From the NCBI GenBank assembly GCA_034926235.1, contig JAYFRE010000073.1:1-38376 (forward strand): a stretch of 38,376 bases of DNA. Reading direction: 5' to 3'. The notes beneath the pieces are model-generated. The model did no database searches. It saw only the letters and a list, made by a program, of their open reading frames with translations, and had not been told where the DNA came from. Shown here in pieces: positions 1 through 7,865 of the stretch; positions within the stretch are counted from its first letter, which is position 1; every line of letters begins with the position of its first letter. The position numbers and the translations under genes were made by a program. The DNA is from JAYFRE01 sp034926235 (GTDB taxonomy: Bacteria; Pseudomonadota; Alphaproteobacteria; Rhodospirillales; Magnetospirillaceae).

Positions 1-291
1 TATTCCGACAACGGTTCGACCGTGGGCGCTGTCAATGTCCCCGAAGTGTCGTTGCCGGTCAAGGAAGAGGGGATGCGCTTCATGCATATCCACGCCAATG
101 TGCCGGGAGTGATGCGCCATCTGAACGACGTTTTTTCGTCGCGCAACCTCAACATCATTTCCCAATATCTCCAGACCGATCCCGAACTGGGCTATGTCGT
201 GGTCGATATTCAAGGCGTGCTTGACGAAACCGATATCATGGACGCTCTGCATGATGTGGACGGCACGATAAGGACGCGTTTCCTGTATTAA
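1..291 (+). CDS. serA: D-3-phosphoglycerate dehydrogenase, C-terminal ACT domain (partial)
   Basis: Only the 3' end is in the window. The frame is open from base 1 and ends at TAA 289-291, giving about 96 residues. They match the C-terminal ACT domain of the short, E. coli-type SerA: 'NLNIISQYLQTDPELGYVV' and the ending 'GTIRTRFLY' correspond closely to the E. coli tail. SerA oxidises 3-phosphoglycerate, the first step of serine synthesis, and the ACT domain of this type binds serine for feedback inhibition. The catalytic and NAD domains lie upstream, outside the window. The next serine gene, serC, is about 14 kb downstream, although the two are adjacent in many alphaproteobacteria. Identification of the ACT tail is confident; the rest of the protein cannot be judged. 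Confidence 0.9.
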   Translation, partial: YSDNGSTVGAVNVPEVSLPVKEEGMRFMHIHANVPGVMRHLNDVFSSRNLNIISQYLQTDPELGYVVVDIQGVLDETDIMDALHDVDGTIRTRFLY

Positions 292-309
292 AGGAACGTT
301 CTAGAAAAT

Positions 310-365
310 CGGCCGGGCCTTCATCGCCCGGCCGGCTCGTTTCGGACGGCGGAACCGGGTTTTTT
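310..365 (+). terminator. probable terminator after serA
   Basis: A perfect 9-bp stem (CGGCCGGGC at 310-318 with GCCCGGCCG at 326-334, 7-nt loop) lies 19 bases after the serA stop. A second, overlapping stem (332-338 with 352-358, one mismatch) is followed directly by a run of six T at 360-365. Together they look like a rho-independent terminator separating serA from the quinone operon. The strongest stem is not itself next to the T run, so efficiency is uncertain. Confidence 0.6.
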
Positions 366-503
366 CTATGTCTCGACCGGAAGACGCCGAGCCGCTATAG
401 CTGTGGCGACGTTGAGCCGCTGCGGGATAGGCTGTGGACCGGCAGGGGGGATTGAGACCGGACGATCGCGGACATCATGCGGGGGAAGAATGGAGGAGCC
501 GAT

Positions 504-980
504 ATGGGCGCGGCGCAGAGTGACGGGACGAAAGGCGAGATCGAAGGCGGCTGGAACCGGGTTTTCCCCGGCTACACGCCGACGCAGCTTTTCGCGCTGG
601 TTTCGGGCGTCGAGAGTTATCCCCGTTTCATCCCCGGCTGTGTGGCTGCAAGGGTGGTCGAACGGAATGGGGATCAATGGCTGGTGGACAATGTGTTCCA
701 TGTCGGTCCTATTCGCAGCCGTTTCAAAAGCTTTGCGCGGCTTGAACCGCCCCACCGTCTCTCGATCAGTGCCGAGGACGGGCCGTGGAAGATGTTCCGC
801 CTGGTCTGGACCCTGGACCCCGATGGCGATGGATGCCGGGTTTCCTGTGACTTCTCCGTTTCCTTCAGCTCGCGGGCCGTGGCCGCAGTGGCGCGGCTCG
901 GCGTGGGCGAAATGGATCGCCGGATCATCGCCTCCTTTGAAAAACAGGCATTGACGCTGTACGGGCCGCAAAGCCGATGA
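504..980 (+). CDS. COQ10/RatA-like START-domain (polyketide cyclase-like) protein
   Basis: This 158-residue protein reads as a single START/SRPBCC domain of the COQ10/RatA type: 'YTPTQLFALVSGVESYPRF' near the N-terminus, the family phrase 'YPRFIPGC', then alternating beta strands and a C-terminal amphipathic helix ending 'ASFEKQALTLYG'. COQ10 proteins bind ubiquinone in a hydrophobic cavity and support its synthesis or delivery. The ATG at 504 is chosen because GGAGGAG at 492-498 sits 5 nt upstream; the longer frame from 477 has no such site. Its stop overlaps the menF start (ATGA, 977-980), so it is the first gene of the menaquinone operon and is probably co-translated with menF. Binding of menaquinone or a naphthoquinone intermediate is an inference from position. 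It could instead be the ordinary COQ10 orthologue. Confidence 0.8.
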   Translation: MGAAQSDGTKGEIEGGWNRVFPGYTPTQLFALVSGVESYPRFIPGCVAARVVERNGDQWLVDNVFHVGPIRSRFKSFARLEPPHRLSISAEDGPWKMFRLVWTLDPDGDGCRVSCDFSVSFSSRAVAAVARLGVGEMDRRIIASFEKQALTLYGPQSR

Positions 981-2350
981 TGCCTTTTCCCGCCCCGCTT
1001 CCGTCCCAGGATATCCCGCGCGAAGAAATTCTGTCGTGGCTGCGCCAGCGCATCGCCGGGCAGGAAGGCGCGATCCGCCGCCAGGATGACGGGTTGTTCA
1101 GCCTGACATTGACCCTGCCCTGGACGGTTCAGGCCGCTTTGCCGTCCGGGCTGGACGATCTGTGGTTCTGGTCGCGCGCACGGGATGGGGTGGCGCTTTT
1201 GGGGCATGGTTCGGCTTTCTGCCGCGATTGCGCCGACCGCGAGGAATTGGCGCGCGCGGTCCGGTCACTGGCTTGGAGCCATCTTGATCCGGACGGAACC
1301 GGAACGGAGCCTGCGGCTTTCCTGGGCCACGCCTTCAATGACGCGGACGCGATGGGACTACCCTCGGCGCGGCTGGTGGTGCCCAGGATTCTGCTGCGCA
1401 AGATCCGCGGGCAGTGCAGTCTGATTCTCAGCCATGACGGCCCTTCCGGCGCGCCCGAAGCCTGGATCGCGGCGGCGGAACGGATGTTCGCCGCATTGGA
1501 GCGGCCGCGCGATCCCGGACCGGCGTCGCCGCTGACGCGGCTGGAAACGGTTCCGGACGAAGCGCTTTATCGTGCGCGGGTCGAGGCGGCGCGCGCTGCC
1601 GTGTCCCAGGGCCGGCTGGACAAGCTGGTTCTGTCGCGGCGAATCCGGGTTCGGGGCGTTCACGCCTTTGATCCGGCGCGTCTGGCGGCGAGTTTGAGCG
1701 CACGTTATCCGGAATGCGCGGTGTTGGCCGCCAGTTTCGGCCGCCGCGTGCTGCTGGCCGCCAGCCCGGAAAAGCTGGCTTCCCGCCGGGGAACGCGCAT
1801 CGAAAGTCTGGCGCTGGCCGGCACCGCGCCCCGCAGCGAGAATACGGCTTTTCCCGACCGAAGATTGCTGGCCAGCGGCAAGGACCGTATCGAGCATCTG
1901 CCGGTGGTCCGCCATATCGCCGCTGTGCTGCGCGATCTGTGCCGCGAGGAACCGGTCGTGCCGGCCGAACCGGTACTGATGGAGCTGGGCCGACTTCAGC
2001 ATCTGGCGACGCCGGTTTCAGGGCGGTTGAAACAGGGCATCGATCTTTTGGACAGCGTGCATGCGCTGCATCCCACCCCGGCCATTGCCGGTTGGCCGAG
2101 GCCCGAAGCCCTGGCGATGCTGGGCGAATTGGGTGAAGAGCGCGGCGGCTGGTACAGCGGCGCGATGGGCTGGATCGACCGCGCCGGCGACGGCGAGATG
2201 TCGGTGATCCTGCGCTGCTGCGTGCTGGATGGCGATGAGGCGGTCCTGGCCGCCGGGGGCGGCATCGTCGCCGCCTCGACCCCGGACGAGGAGTTGGCCG
2301 AGACCGAGCTGAAACTGGCCGCTATCCTCGATTCGCTCAAGGTCGCCTGA
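977..2350 (+). CDS. menF: isochorismate synthase (menaquinone type)
   Basis: The 457-residue protein converts chorismate to isochorismate, the entry step of the men pathway. It has the chorismate-binding fold of the MenF/EntC/DhbC family: 'LDKLVLSRRIRV' with the conserved lysine, 'SPEKLASRRG', 'ESLALAGTAPRS', 'HLATPVSGRL', 'LHPTPAIAGWPR' and 'ERGGWYSGAMGW' occur in the expected order in the C-terminal two thirds. Length fits the family. The start ATG at 977 overlaps the stop of the START-domain gene; a second ATG at 980 is equally possible. menD begins 2 nt after the stop. Isochorismate synthases also serve siderophore and salicylate synthesis, but the men neighbours decide the role. Confidence 0.95.
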   Translation: MMPFPAPLPSQDIPREEILSWLRQRIAGQEGAIRRQDDGLFSLTLTLPWTVQAALPSGLDDLWFWSRARDGVALLGHGSAFCRDCADREELARAVRSLAWSHLDPDGTGTEPAAFLGHAFNDADAMGLPSARLVVPRILLRKIRGQCSLILSHDGPSGAPEAWIAAAERMFAALERPRDPGPASPLTRLETVPDEALYRARVEAARAAVSQGRLDKLVLSRRIRVRGVHAFDPARLAASLSARYPECAVLAASFGRRVLLAASPEKLASRRGTRIESLALAGTAPRSENTAFPDRRLLASGKDRIEHLPVVRHIAAVLRDLCREEPVVPAEPVLMELGRLQHLATPVSGRLKQGIDLLDSVHALHPTPAIAGWPRPEALAMLGELGEERGGWYSGAMGWIDRAGDGEMSVILRCCVLDGDEAVLAAGGGIVAASTPDEELAETELKLAAILDSLKVA

Positions 2351-2352
2351 TC

Positions 2353-4041
2353 ATGGCGGCGGGCGGGTCGGCAAACCGTCTTTGGGCCGAACGGATCATC
2401 GGCGGTCTGGTGGCTGCGGGCGTTGCCGCTGTCATCCTGTCGCCCGGCTCGCGCTCGACACCTTTGGCTCTGGCGGCGCTGCGTCATCCCGGCCTGGACG
2501 TCCATGTACTGCTCGACGAGCGCGCGGCGGCCTTTTTCGCCCTGGGTCAGGCCAAGGCCCGGTGTGCGCCGGTGGCGCTTGTCTGCACCTCGGGTTCGGC
2601 GGTGGCGAATTGGCATCCGGCTGTGATCGAAGCGGATCGGGGCCGCGTGCCGCTGATCCTGATCTCGGCGGACCGTCCCCCTGAATTGTTGGATTGCGGG
2701 GCTAATCAGGTCATCGACCAGGCCAGATTGTTCGGCTCTGCCTTGCGCGCCTATCACGCACTCCCTCCGGCGGGCGGAGAGTCCGGCTGGCTGGCTAATC
2801 TGACCGCCCAGGCCGTGCTGGAGAGTTTGTGGCCCGAACCGGGGCCGGTGCAGATCAACGCCGCTTTCCGCGAACCCTTGCTGGCAGGCGATGATGCTAG
2901 CCCGGCGCCGTCCGCCGCCTCAATCGCGTCTCCCGCTCTGGTTCTGCCGCGTCTGATGCCAAGGGACGGCGATCTGGATTGTCTGGCGCGGCGGATCGAG
3001 GGGCTTCGCGGCGCGATTCTGTGTGGGCCGGGCGCAGGCGCGCCCGCTTCGGTTGCCGCCCTGGCCGCAAGGCTGGACGTGCCGGTGCTGGCTGATCCTT
3101 TGTCGGGAATGCGGTTCGGGTCGCATGACCGGTCGCGGGTGATGACCGCCCAGGATTTGTTCCTGCGCCAAGATGGGCTGGTTCCCGATTGGGTCCTACG
3201 CCTGGGCGCGGCCCCGGTGTCCAAAATCCTGAACCAATGGGCGTCCCGCGCCAGGGAACGCTGGGTCGTGGCCCCGACCGGGCGCTGGTCCGATCCAAAC
3301 CGCGATGCCGGCATCATGATCGTCGCCGACGACGATGCCCTGACGGAAGGGTTGGCGGCGCGCGTGCGCGTTCCGGCCCCGCCGGACTGGATGGCTTCTT
3401 TCCGCGCCGCCGAGGCCGAAGCACAGGATGTCATCGCTAGCCAAGGGCCGGACGAGGCTGCGGTGATCGCGCAGCTTTTGGATCTGCTGCCCGACAATGC
3501 GCTTTTGTTCGTCGGCAATTCGATGGCGATCCGGGACCTGGACACCTTTTCGGGAACATCGGGCAAGACGCTGACGGTGATGGGTAACCGCGGCGCCAGC
3601 GGCATCGACGGCAATCTGGCGACGTTCCTGGGGGCTGCGGCATCGGGGCGTTTCTCGGCCGCGCTGGCGCTGGTCGGCGATCTTACCTTCCTGCATGATC
3701 TGGGTGGGCTGGCGGCAGGCAAAGGTGATGCGACGATCGCGGTGCTTGCCAATGGCGGCGGCGCGATTTTTGAGCATCTCGCGGTCGCGGGCATTCTGCC
3801 GCGCGCGGAGTTCGCACAAGGCTGGTTGACGCCTCAATCCGCCGACATCGCCGCCGCGTCGGCGGCGTTCGGCTGCCATCACAGCCGCACCGCTCCCGAT
3901 GGGGCGGAAGACGCGCTTGCCGAAGCCCTGGCCAGGCCGGGCGTGTCGGTGGTAGAGATCGTCATCGATCGGGATAAAAGCGTCCGGGACCACCGCGCTC
4001 TGTGGTCGGCCCAGGCTCAACCGCTGGAGAGGTCTTCATGA
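2353..4041 (+). CDS. menD: SEPHCHC synthase
   Basis: The 562-residue ThDP enzyme joins isochorismate and 2-oxoglutarate to give SEPHCHC. Visible hallmarks are 'VILSPGSRSTPLALA' at the N-terminus, 'LLDERAAAFFALG' with E56 as the cofactor-activating glutamate, 'LVCTSGSAVANWHPAVIEA', 'GNRGASGIDG' and the ThDP/metal motif beginning 'GDLTFLHDLGGLA' in the C-terminal domain. Length is typical of MenD. It starts 2 nt after menF and its stop overlaps menB (ATGA 4038-4041), so translational coupling is likely. No disrupted motif is seen. Confidence 0.96.
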   Translation: MAAGGSANRLWAERIIGGLVAAGVAAVILSPGSRSTPLALAALRHPGLDVHVLLDERAAAFFALGQAKARCAPVALVCTSGSAVANWHPAVIEADRGRVPLILISADRPPELLDCGANQVIDQARLFGSALRAYHALPPAGGESGWLANLTAQAVLESLWPEPGPVQINAAFREPLLAGDDASPAPSAASIASPALVLPRLMPRDGDLDCLARRIEGLRGAILCGPGAGAPASVAALAARLDVPVLADPLSGMRFGSHDRSRVMTAQDLFLRQDGLVPDWVLRLGAAPVSKILNQWASRARERWVVAPTGRWSDPNRDAGIMIVADDDALTEGLAARVRVPAPPDWMASFRAAEAEAQDVIASQGPDEAAVIAQLLDLLPDNALLFVGNSMAIRDLDTFSGTSGKTLTVMGNRGASGIDGNLATFLGAAASGRFSAALALVGDLTFLHDLGGLAAGKGDATIAVLANGGGAIFEHLAVAGILPRAEFAQGWLTPQSADIAAASAAFGCHHSRTAPDGAEDALAEALARPGVSVVEIVIDRDKSVRDHRALWSAQAQPLERSS

Positions 4042-4880
4042 TCAGTTGGACAAAGGTTCCGGAGTGCGATTTCACGGACATCCTTTATGACCGGGGAACC
4101 GAGGGCAGCGACGCCGAGGGCATCGCCCGGATCAGCATCAACCGGCCCGAGGTGCACAACGCCTTTCGTCCCGAGACCCTGCAGGAAATCATGAGCGCGC
4201 TGCGCCATGCCCGCTTTGACGCCTCGGTCGGAGTCGTCATCCTGACCGGCGTCGGCGGCAAGGCGTTCTGCTCGGGCGGCGATCAGCGCATCCGGGGCGA
4301 TGACGGCGGCTACAAGGATCAGGCGGGCGTGCATCATCTGAACGCGCTCGATCTTCAACGCGAAATCCGCACCTGCCCGAAACCCATCGTCGCCATGGTG
4401 GCGGGCTGGTCGATCGGCGGCGGCAATGTGCTTCAGCTTCTGTGCGATCTGACCATCGCCGCCGAGAATGCCCGTTTCGGCCAGACCGGGCCCAAGGTGG
4501 GCAGCTTCGACGCCGGCTTCGGCGCGGGCATCCTGGCGCGTACCATCGGGCTGAAAAAGGCCAAGGAGGTTTGGCTCCTGTGCCGTCAGTACGACGCCGC
4601 CGAAGCCTTGAAGCTGGGCTGGGTCAATGAGGTGGTGCCGCTCGATAAGCTGGAAGAGGAAACCGTCGCCTGGTGCCGGCGCATGCTGGAATTGTCGCCG
4701 ACGGCGCTGCGCATCCTGAAGGCCGCTTTCAACGCCGATACGGACGGCATGGCGGGCATCCAGGAACTGGCCGGTAACACCACCGCGCTGTTCTATATGA
4801 CCGAGGAAGGCCAGGAAGGGCGCAATGCGTTCCTGGAAAAGCGCTCTCCCGATTTTGCGCGGTTCGGGCGCAGGCCGTGA
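4038..4880 (+). CDS. menB: 1,4-dihydroxy-2-naphthoyl-CoA synthase
   Basis: The 280-residue crotonase-fold enzyme closes the second ring by Dieckmann-type cyclisation of o-succinylbenzoyl-CoA. It reads very close to E. coli MenB: 'KAFCSGGDQRIRGD', 'RTCPKPIVAMVAGWSIGGG', 'FGQTGPKVGSFDAGFGA', 'LCRQYDAAEALKLGWVN' and 'FYMTEEGQEGRNAF'. The oxyanion-hole and tyrosine regions are intact. ATG 4038 is chosen over an upstream frame opening at 4002: GGAGAGG at 4026-4032 is well spaced and the ATGA overlap with menD fits the operon pattern. The E. coli-like loop suggests the bicarbonate-using type, which is an inference. Confidence 0.96.
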   Translation: MISWTKVPECDFTDILYDRGTEGSDAEGIARISINRPEVHNAFRPETLQEIMSALRHARFDASVGVVILTGVGGKAFCSGGDQRIRGDDGGYKDQAGVHHLNALDLQREIRTCPKPIVAMVAGWSIGGGNVLQLLCDLTIAAENARFGQTGPKVGSFDAGFGAGILARTIGLKKAKEVWLLCRQYDAAEALKLGWVNEVVPLDKLEEETVAWCRRMLELSPTALRILKAAFNADTDGMAGIQELAGNTTALFYMTEEGQEGRNAFLEKRSPDFARFGRRP

Positions 4881-5791
4881 GCGTGGCGCTCGACGCCCCG
4901 TCTCATTCGACGCCGCCGGGGCTGTCGCTATGGCTGATGGCGATCCGCCCGCGCACGCTGGTGCTGTCGGTGGTGCCGGTGGGTGTGGGCACCGTGATCG
5001 CCTGGGCCGAACACGCCGCCATGCATTGGCTGGCGGCGTTGGCGGCCCTGTTCGGGGCGATGATGATCCAGATCGGCACCAATCTGCATAACGACGTTTC
5101 GGATTTCGAGCGCGGCGGTGACGGGCCGAAACGGCTGGGGCCGAAGCGGGTTACCGCCGGCGGGCTGATGAGCGCGGCGCAGGTCAAACGCGGCGTCATG
5201 GCCAGCTTCGGTCTGGCGTCCCTGGCCGGACTGTTCCTGGTTTATGTCGGCGGTTGGCCGATCCTGGTTCTAGGGCTGGCCTCGCTGCTGTGCGGCTGGG
5301 CCTATACCGGCGGGCCGCTGCCGATCGCCTATACACCGCTGGGCGAATTGTTCGTGCTGCTGTTCTTTGGATTGGGTGCGGTCGAAGGGGCGGCCTGGCT
5401 GCATCTGGGACAATGGAGCTGGGCGGCGGCCATCGGCGGCGTTGCCGTAGGACTTTTTGCCTCCGGGGTCATCCTGGTCAATAATTTCCGCGATGCTGAA
5501 TCGGACGCGATCGTGGGGCGGCGCACTCTGGCCTTGGTGGCGGGCCCCCGTTTCGCACCGGCGATCTACGCTTTGCTCATGCTGCTGCCCTTCGCGCTGA
5601 TTCCCGTCCTCAACCATTTTTTCCCCGGCAAACCGCTCTGGTTCGCCTTCGGAGCCTTGCCCTTCGCCGGGCTGATGGTCTGGCGGTTCGCACGTGAGCC
5701 GCGCGGGCAAAGCTTTAACGCCCTGTTGGGCCGGACCGGACAGGTCCAACTCGTCTATGGCGCGCTGCTGTGCCTGGGCCTGATGTGGTGA
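4877..5791 (+). CDS. menA: 1,4-dihydroxy-2-naphthoate polyprenyltransferase
   Basis: This 304-residue integral membrane UbiA-family enzyme attaches the isoprenoid chain to DHNA. The two Asp-rich prenyl-diphosphate motifs are visible: 'NLHNDVSDFERGGDGPKR' followed by 'VTAGGL', and 'NNFRDAESDAIVGRRTLA'. Around them are about eight hydrophobic segments. The N-terminal 'WLMAIRPRTL' is typical of MenA. The start is a GTG at 4877 overlapping the menB stop (GTGA), the same coupling used at the menA-menC junction. MenA would act at the cytoplasmic membrane on the product of MenB after thioester hydrolysis; no thioesterase gene is nearby. UbiA relatives for other quinones are less likely given the neighbours. 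Confidence 0.94.
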   Translation: MSVALDAPSHSTPPGLSLWLMAIRPRTLVLSVVPVGVGTVIAWAEHAAMHWLAALAALFGAMMIQIGTNLHNDVSDFERGGDGPKRLGPKRVTAGGLMSAAQVKRGVMASFGLASLAGLFLVYVGGWPILVLGLASLLCGWAYTGGPLPIAYTPLGELFVLLFFGLGAVEGAAWLHLGQWSWAAAIGGVAVGLFASGVILVNNFRDAESDAIVGRRTLALVAGPRFAPAIYALLMLLPFALIPVLNHFFPGKPLWFAFGALPFAGLMVWRFAREPRGQSFNALLGRTGQVQLVYGALLCLGLMW

Positions 5792-6831
5792 TCCGGCTTT
5801 CGGGCCTGACTTTTTACCCCTACAGCCTGCTCCTGGAATCGGCCTGGACGACATCCGGCGGCGCGCGGACAGCGCGCCAGGGCTGGCTGGTCCGGGCCGT
5901 CCTGGATGGCATCGCCGGTTTCGGCGATTGCCCGGTCGACGTGCCGGGCCATGACGGTTTGACCGCTTGTGCGGAGGATATCGACCTCCTGGCGCAGCGG
6001 CTGACCGGCGCACCGCTGGCCGAGGCGCTTGTGTCCCTCGACGGTCTCGGCATGGCTCAGGCGGCAGTGGAATGCGCCCTGCTCGACGCCCAATCCCGTC
6101 TGATGGGGCTTTCCCTGCGCCATCGGCTCGACGCGCGCGCCGCCGATTCGGTTGCGGTCAATGCCGTAGCGACGCTGGCCGGGCTGGGCGATGCCTTGGA
6201 GGACGGTTTTTCCGTGATCAAGCTCAAGGTAGGACTTCGCCCGGTGGAAGATGAGATCGCGGCGTTATCGGCCCTGCGGCTGCCGCCCGGTGCGCGACTG
6301 CGCCTTGACGCCAACCGCGCCTGGGATTGGGACCGCGCCGCCCGTTTTCTCGACGCGCTGGCAGGGATGCCGATCGATTCGGTGGAAGAGCCGCTGGCCG
6401 ACCCCGATCCTGCCCGGTTGGCCGCCCTGCAAGGGCAAACGCCGATCCCGCTCGCTTTGGACGAAAGCCTGACCCGGTTCGATCCCGGTGCGATCCTGGC
6501 CAATCCGCCGGTACGCCGCCTGATCCTGAAGCTGGGTGCGGTCGGAGGCTTGCGCACCAGTCTCGCCTTTGCCCGATCCGCCCGGCGGGCGGGGCTGGAT
6601 TGCGTGGTGACCAGCCGGCTCGATTCCGCCGTCGGTGTCGCCGCTGCCGCCCATCTGGCCGCAGCGCTCGATGCGGACGGGGAGGCGCTGGCGCATGGGT
6701 TGGCGACCTCGTCCTGGCTGGCGGCGGATGTCGCGCGGCCGCTTGTGGTTCAAAAGGGACGTCTGTCCTTTGCCCCCGTTCCGGGATTGGGGATCGCCCC
6801 CAATTTGCCGCTCTGCCCCTGTTCTCCGTGA
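5788..6831 (+). CDS. menC: o-succinylbenzoate synthase
   Basis: The 347-residue enolase-superfamily enzyme dehydrates SHCHC to o-succinylbenzoate. With the start at GTG 5788 the active-site set is intact: KxK at K145/K147 ('VIKLKVG'), metal ligands D174 ('LRLDANRAWD'), E200 ('SVEEPLADP') and D225 ('LALDES'), and the second base K248 ('LILKLGAVGG'). GTG 5788 is preferred over GTG 5770 or 5785 because it gives the same 4-nt GTGA overlap used between menB and menA. It is the last gene of the tight operon; 61 nt separate it from the aldo/keto reductase. SHCHC synthase (MenH), which makes its substrate, is not encoded in the window. Confidence 0.93.
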   Translation: MIRLSGLTFYPYSLLLESAWTTSGGARTARQGWLVRAVLDGIAGFGDCPVDVPGHDGLTACAEDIDLLAQRLTGAPLAEALVSLDGLGMAQAAVECALLDAQSRLMGLSLRHRLDARAADSVAVNAVATLAGLGDALEDGFSVIKLKVGLRPVEDEIAALSALRLPPGARLRLDANRAWDWDRAARFLDALAGMPIDSVEEPLADPDPARLAALQGQTPIPLALDESLTRFDPGAILANPPVRRLILKLGAVGGLRTSLAFARSARRAGLDCVVTSRLDSAVGVAAAAHLAAALDADGEALAHGLATSSWLAADVARPLVVQKGRLSFAPVPGLGIAPNLPLCPCSP

Positions 6832-6852
6832 CCGGCCTGCGCTAGGCTGCTT

Positions 6853-6883
6853 TCCCTGAATCCTAACCTCGCATCGTCAGGGA
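6853..6883 (+). promoter_or_regulatory. hairpin covering the ribosome binding site of the aldo/keto reductase gene
   Basis: TCCCTGA at 6853-6859 is a perfect 7-bp complement of TCAGGGA at 6877-6883 (17-nt loop). The right arm contains most of the Shine-Dalgarno AGGGAG (6879-6884), which lies 8 nt before ATG 6893. If it folds, the stem would hide the ribosome binding site. It could also be chance, or a weak end-of-operon structure after menC. Confidence 0.4.
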
Positions 6884-6892
6884 GAAACGGGA

Positions 6893-7852
6893 ATGTCCAT
6901 GGAAAAACGTCTGCTTGGCCAGACCGGGCTCGCCATTGCACCCGTGGTGTTCGGCGGCAATGTGTTCGGTTGGACAATCGATGAGAAACAGAGCTTCGCG
7001 GTGCTGGACGCTTTTGTCGATCATGGTTTCAACGCCATTGACACCGCCGATTCCTATTCGACCTGGGTTCCGGGCAACAAGGGCGGGGAGTCCGAAACCA
7101 TCATCGGCCGTTGGCTGAAAGCCAACCCGGCCAAGCGCGATAAGGTGGTGATTTTCACCAAGGTTGGGTCCGATTTGAAACAGCCCGGGCAAAAGGGACT
7201 GTCCGAACGCTGGATTCTGGAAGAGGTGGAGAATTCGCTGCGCCGGCTGGGGCTGGAATATATCGATCTTTATTTCTCTCATTGGCCGGACAGCACGCCC
7301 TATGCCGAAACGCTGGGCGCTTATGATAAGCTGATCAAGGCGGGCAAGGTGCGCGCCATCGGCGTGTCCAATGTCGATGCCGCCCAGTTGGGTGCGGCGC
7401 TGGCCACCGCCCGCGACAAGGGGCTGCCCCGCTATCAGGTCGTGCAGCCCGAATATAATCTTTACGACCGCGCCAAATTCGAAGGCGCGTTGCAGGATCT
7501 GTGCGTGCCCGAAAAGCTGGGCGTGGTTACCTATTACAGCTTGGCGTCGGGTTTCCTGTCGGGCAAATACCGGGCCCAGGGCGATATCGGCCAAAGCATG
7601 CGCGGTGCGGGCGTGGCGGACAAATATCTGAACGCACGGGGGTTCCGCATTTTGGACGCGTTGGATGCGGTTGCGGCGCGTTTGGGGGCGCGGCCCGCCG
7701 AAGTGGCGCTGGCCTGGCTGATGGCGCAAAAAGGCGTCAGTGCGCCGATCGCCAGCGCGACCAAGGTCGAACAGGTGGCAAGCTTCGCTAAGGCCGCAGA
7801 ACTGGCTTTGTCGTCTGAGGATCTGGCCGTTCTGACGGCGGCGGGCGCTTAA
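6893..7852 (+). CDS. aldo/keto reductase
   Basis: The 319-residue protein is a complete NADPH-type aldo/keto reductase barrel. The catalytic tetrad is present: D50 and Y55 in 'FNAIDTADSYS', K90 in 'VVIFTKVG', H130 in 'LYFSHWPD'. The N-terminal 'KRLLGQTGLAIAPVVFGG' and the C-terminal 'PAEVALAWLMAQKGVSAPI' are standard family signatures. ATG 6893 has AGGGAG 8 nt upstream. It sits between menC and the convergent menE, ending 13 nt before the menE stop. The substrate cannot be read from the sequence. No canonical men step uses an AKR, so a role in quinone metabolism is only suggested by position; a general carbonyl or quinone detoxifying role is the alternative. Confidence 0.9.
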   Translation: MSMEKRLLGQTGLAIAPVVFGGNVFGWTIDEKQSFAVLDAFVDHGFNAIDTADSYSTWVPGNKGGESETIIGRWLKANPAKRDKVVIFTKVGSDLKQPGQKGLSERWILEEVENSLRRLGLEYIDLYFSHWPDSTPYAETLGAYDKLIKAGKVRAIGVSNVDAAQLGAALATARDKGLPRYQVVQPEYNLYDRAKFEGALQDLCVPEKLGVVTYYSLASGFLSGKYRAQGDIGQSMRGAGVADKYLNARGFRILDALDAVAARLGARPAEVALAWLMAQKGVSAPIASATKVEQVASFAKAAELALSSEDLAVLTAAGA

Positions 7853-7865
7853 AGGAGGCGGGTGT

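Noticed and set aside
2754..3794. A 346-codon minus-strand frame inside menD
   Set aside because: menD motifs cover the same span; composition is shadow-like.
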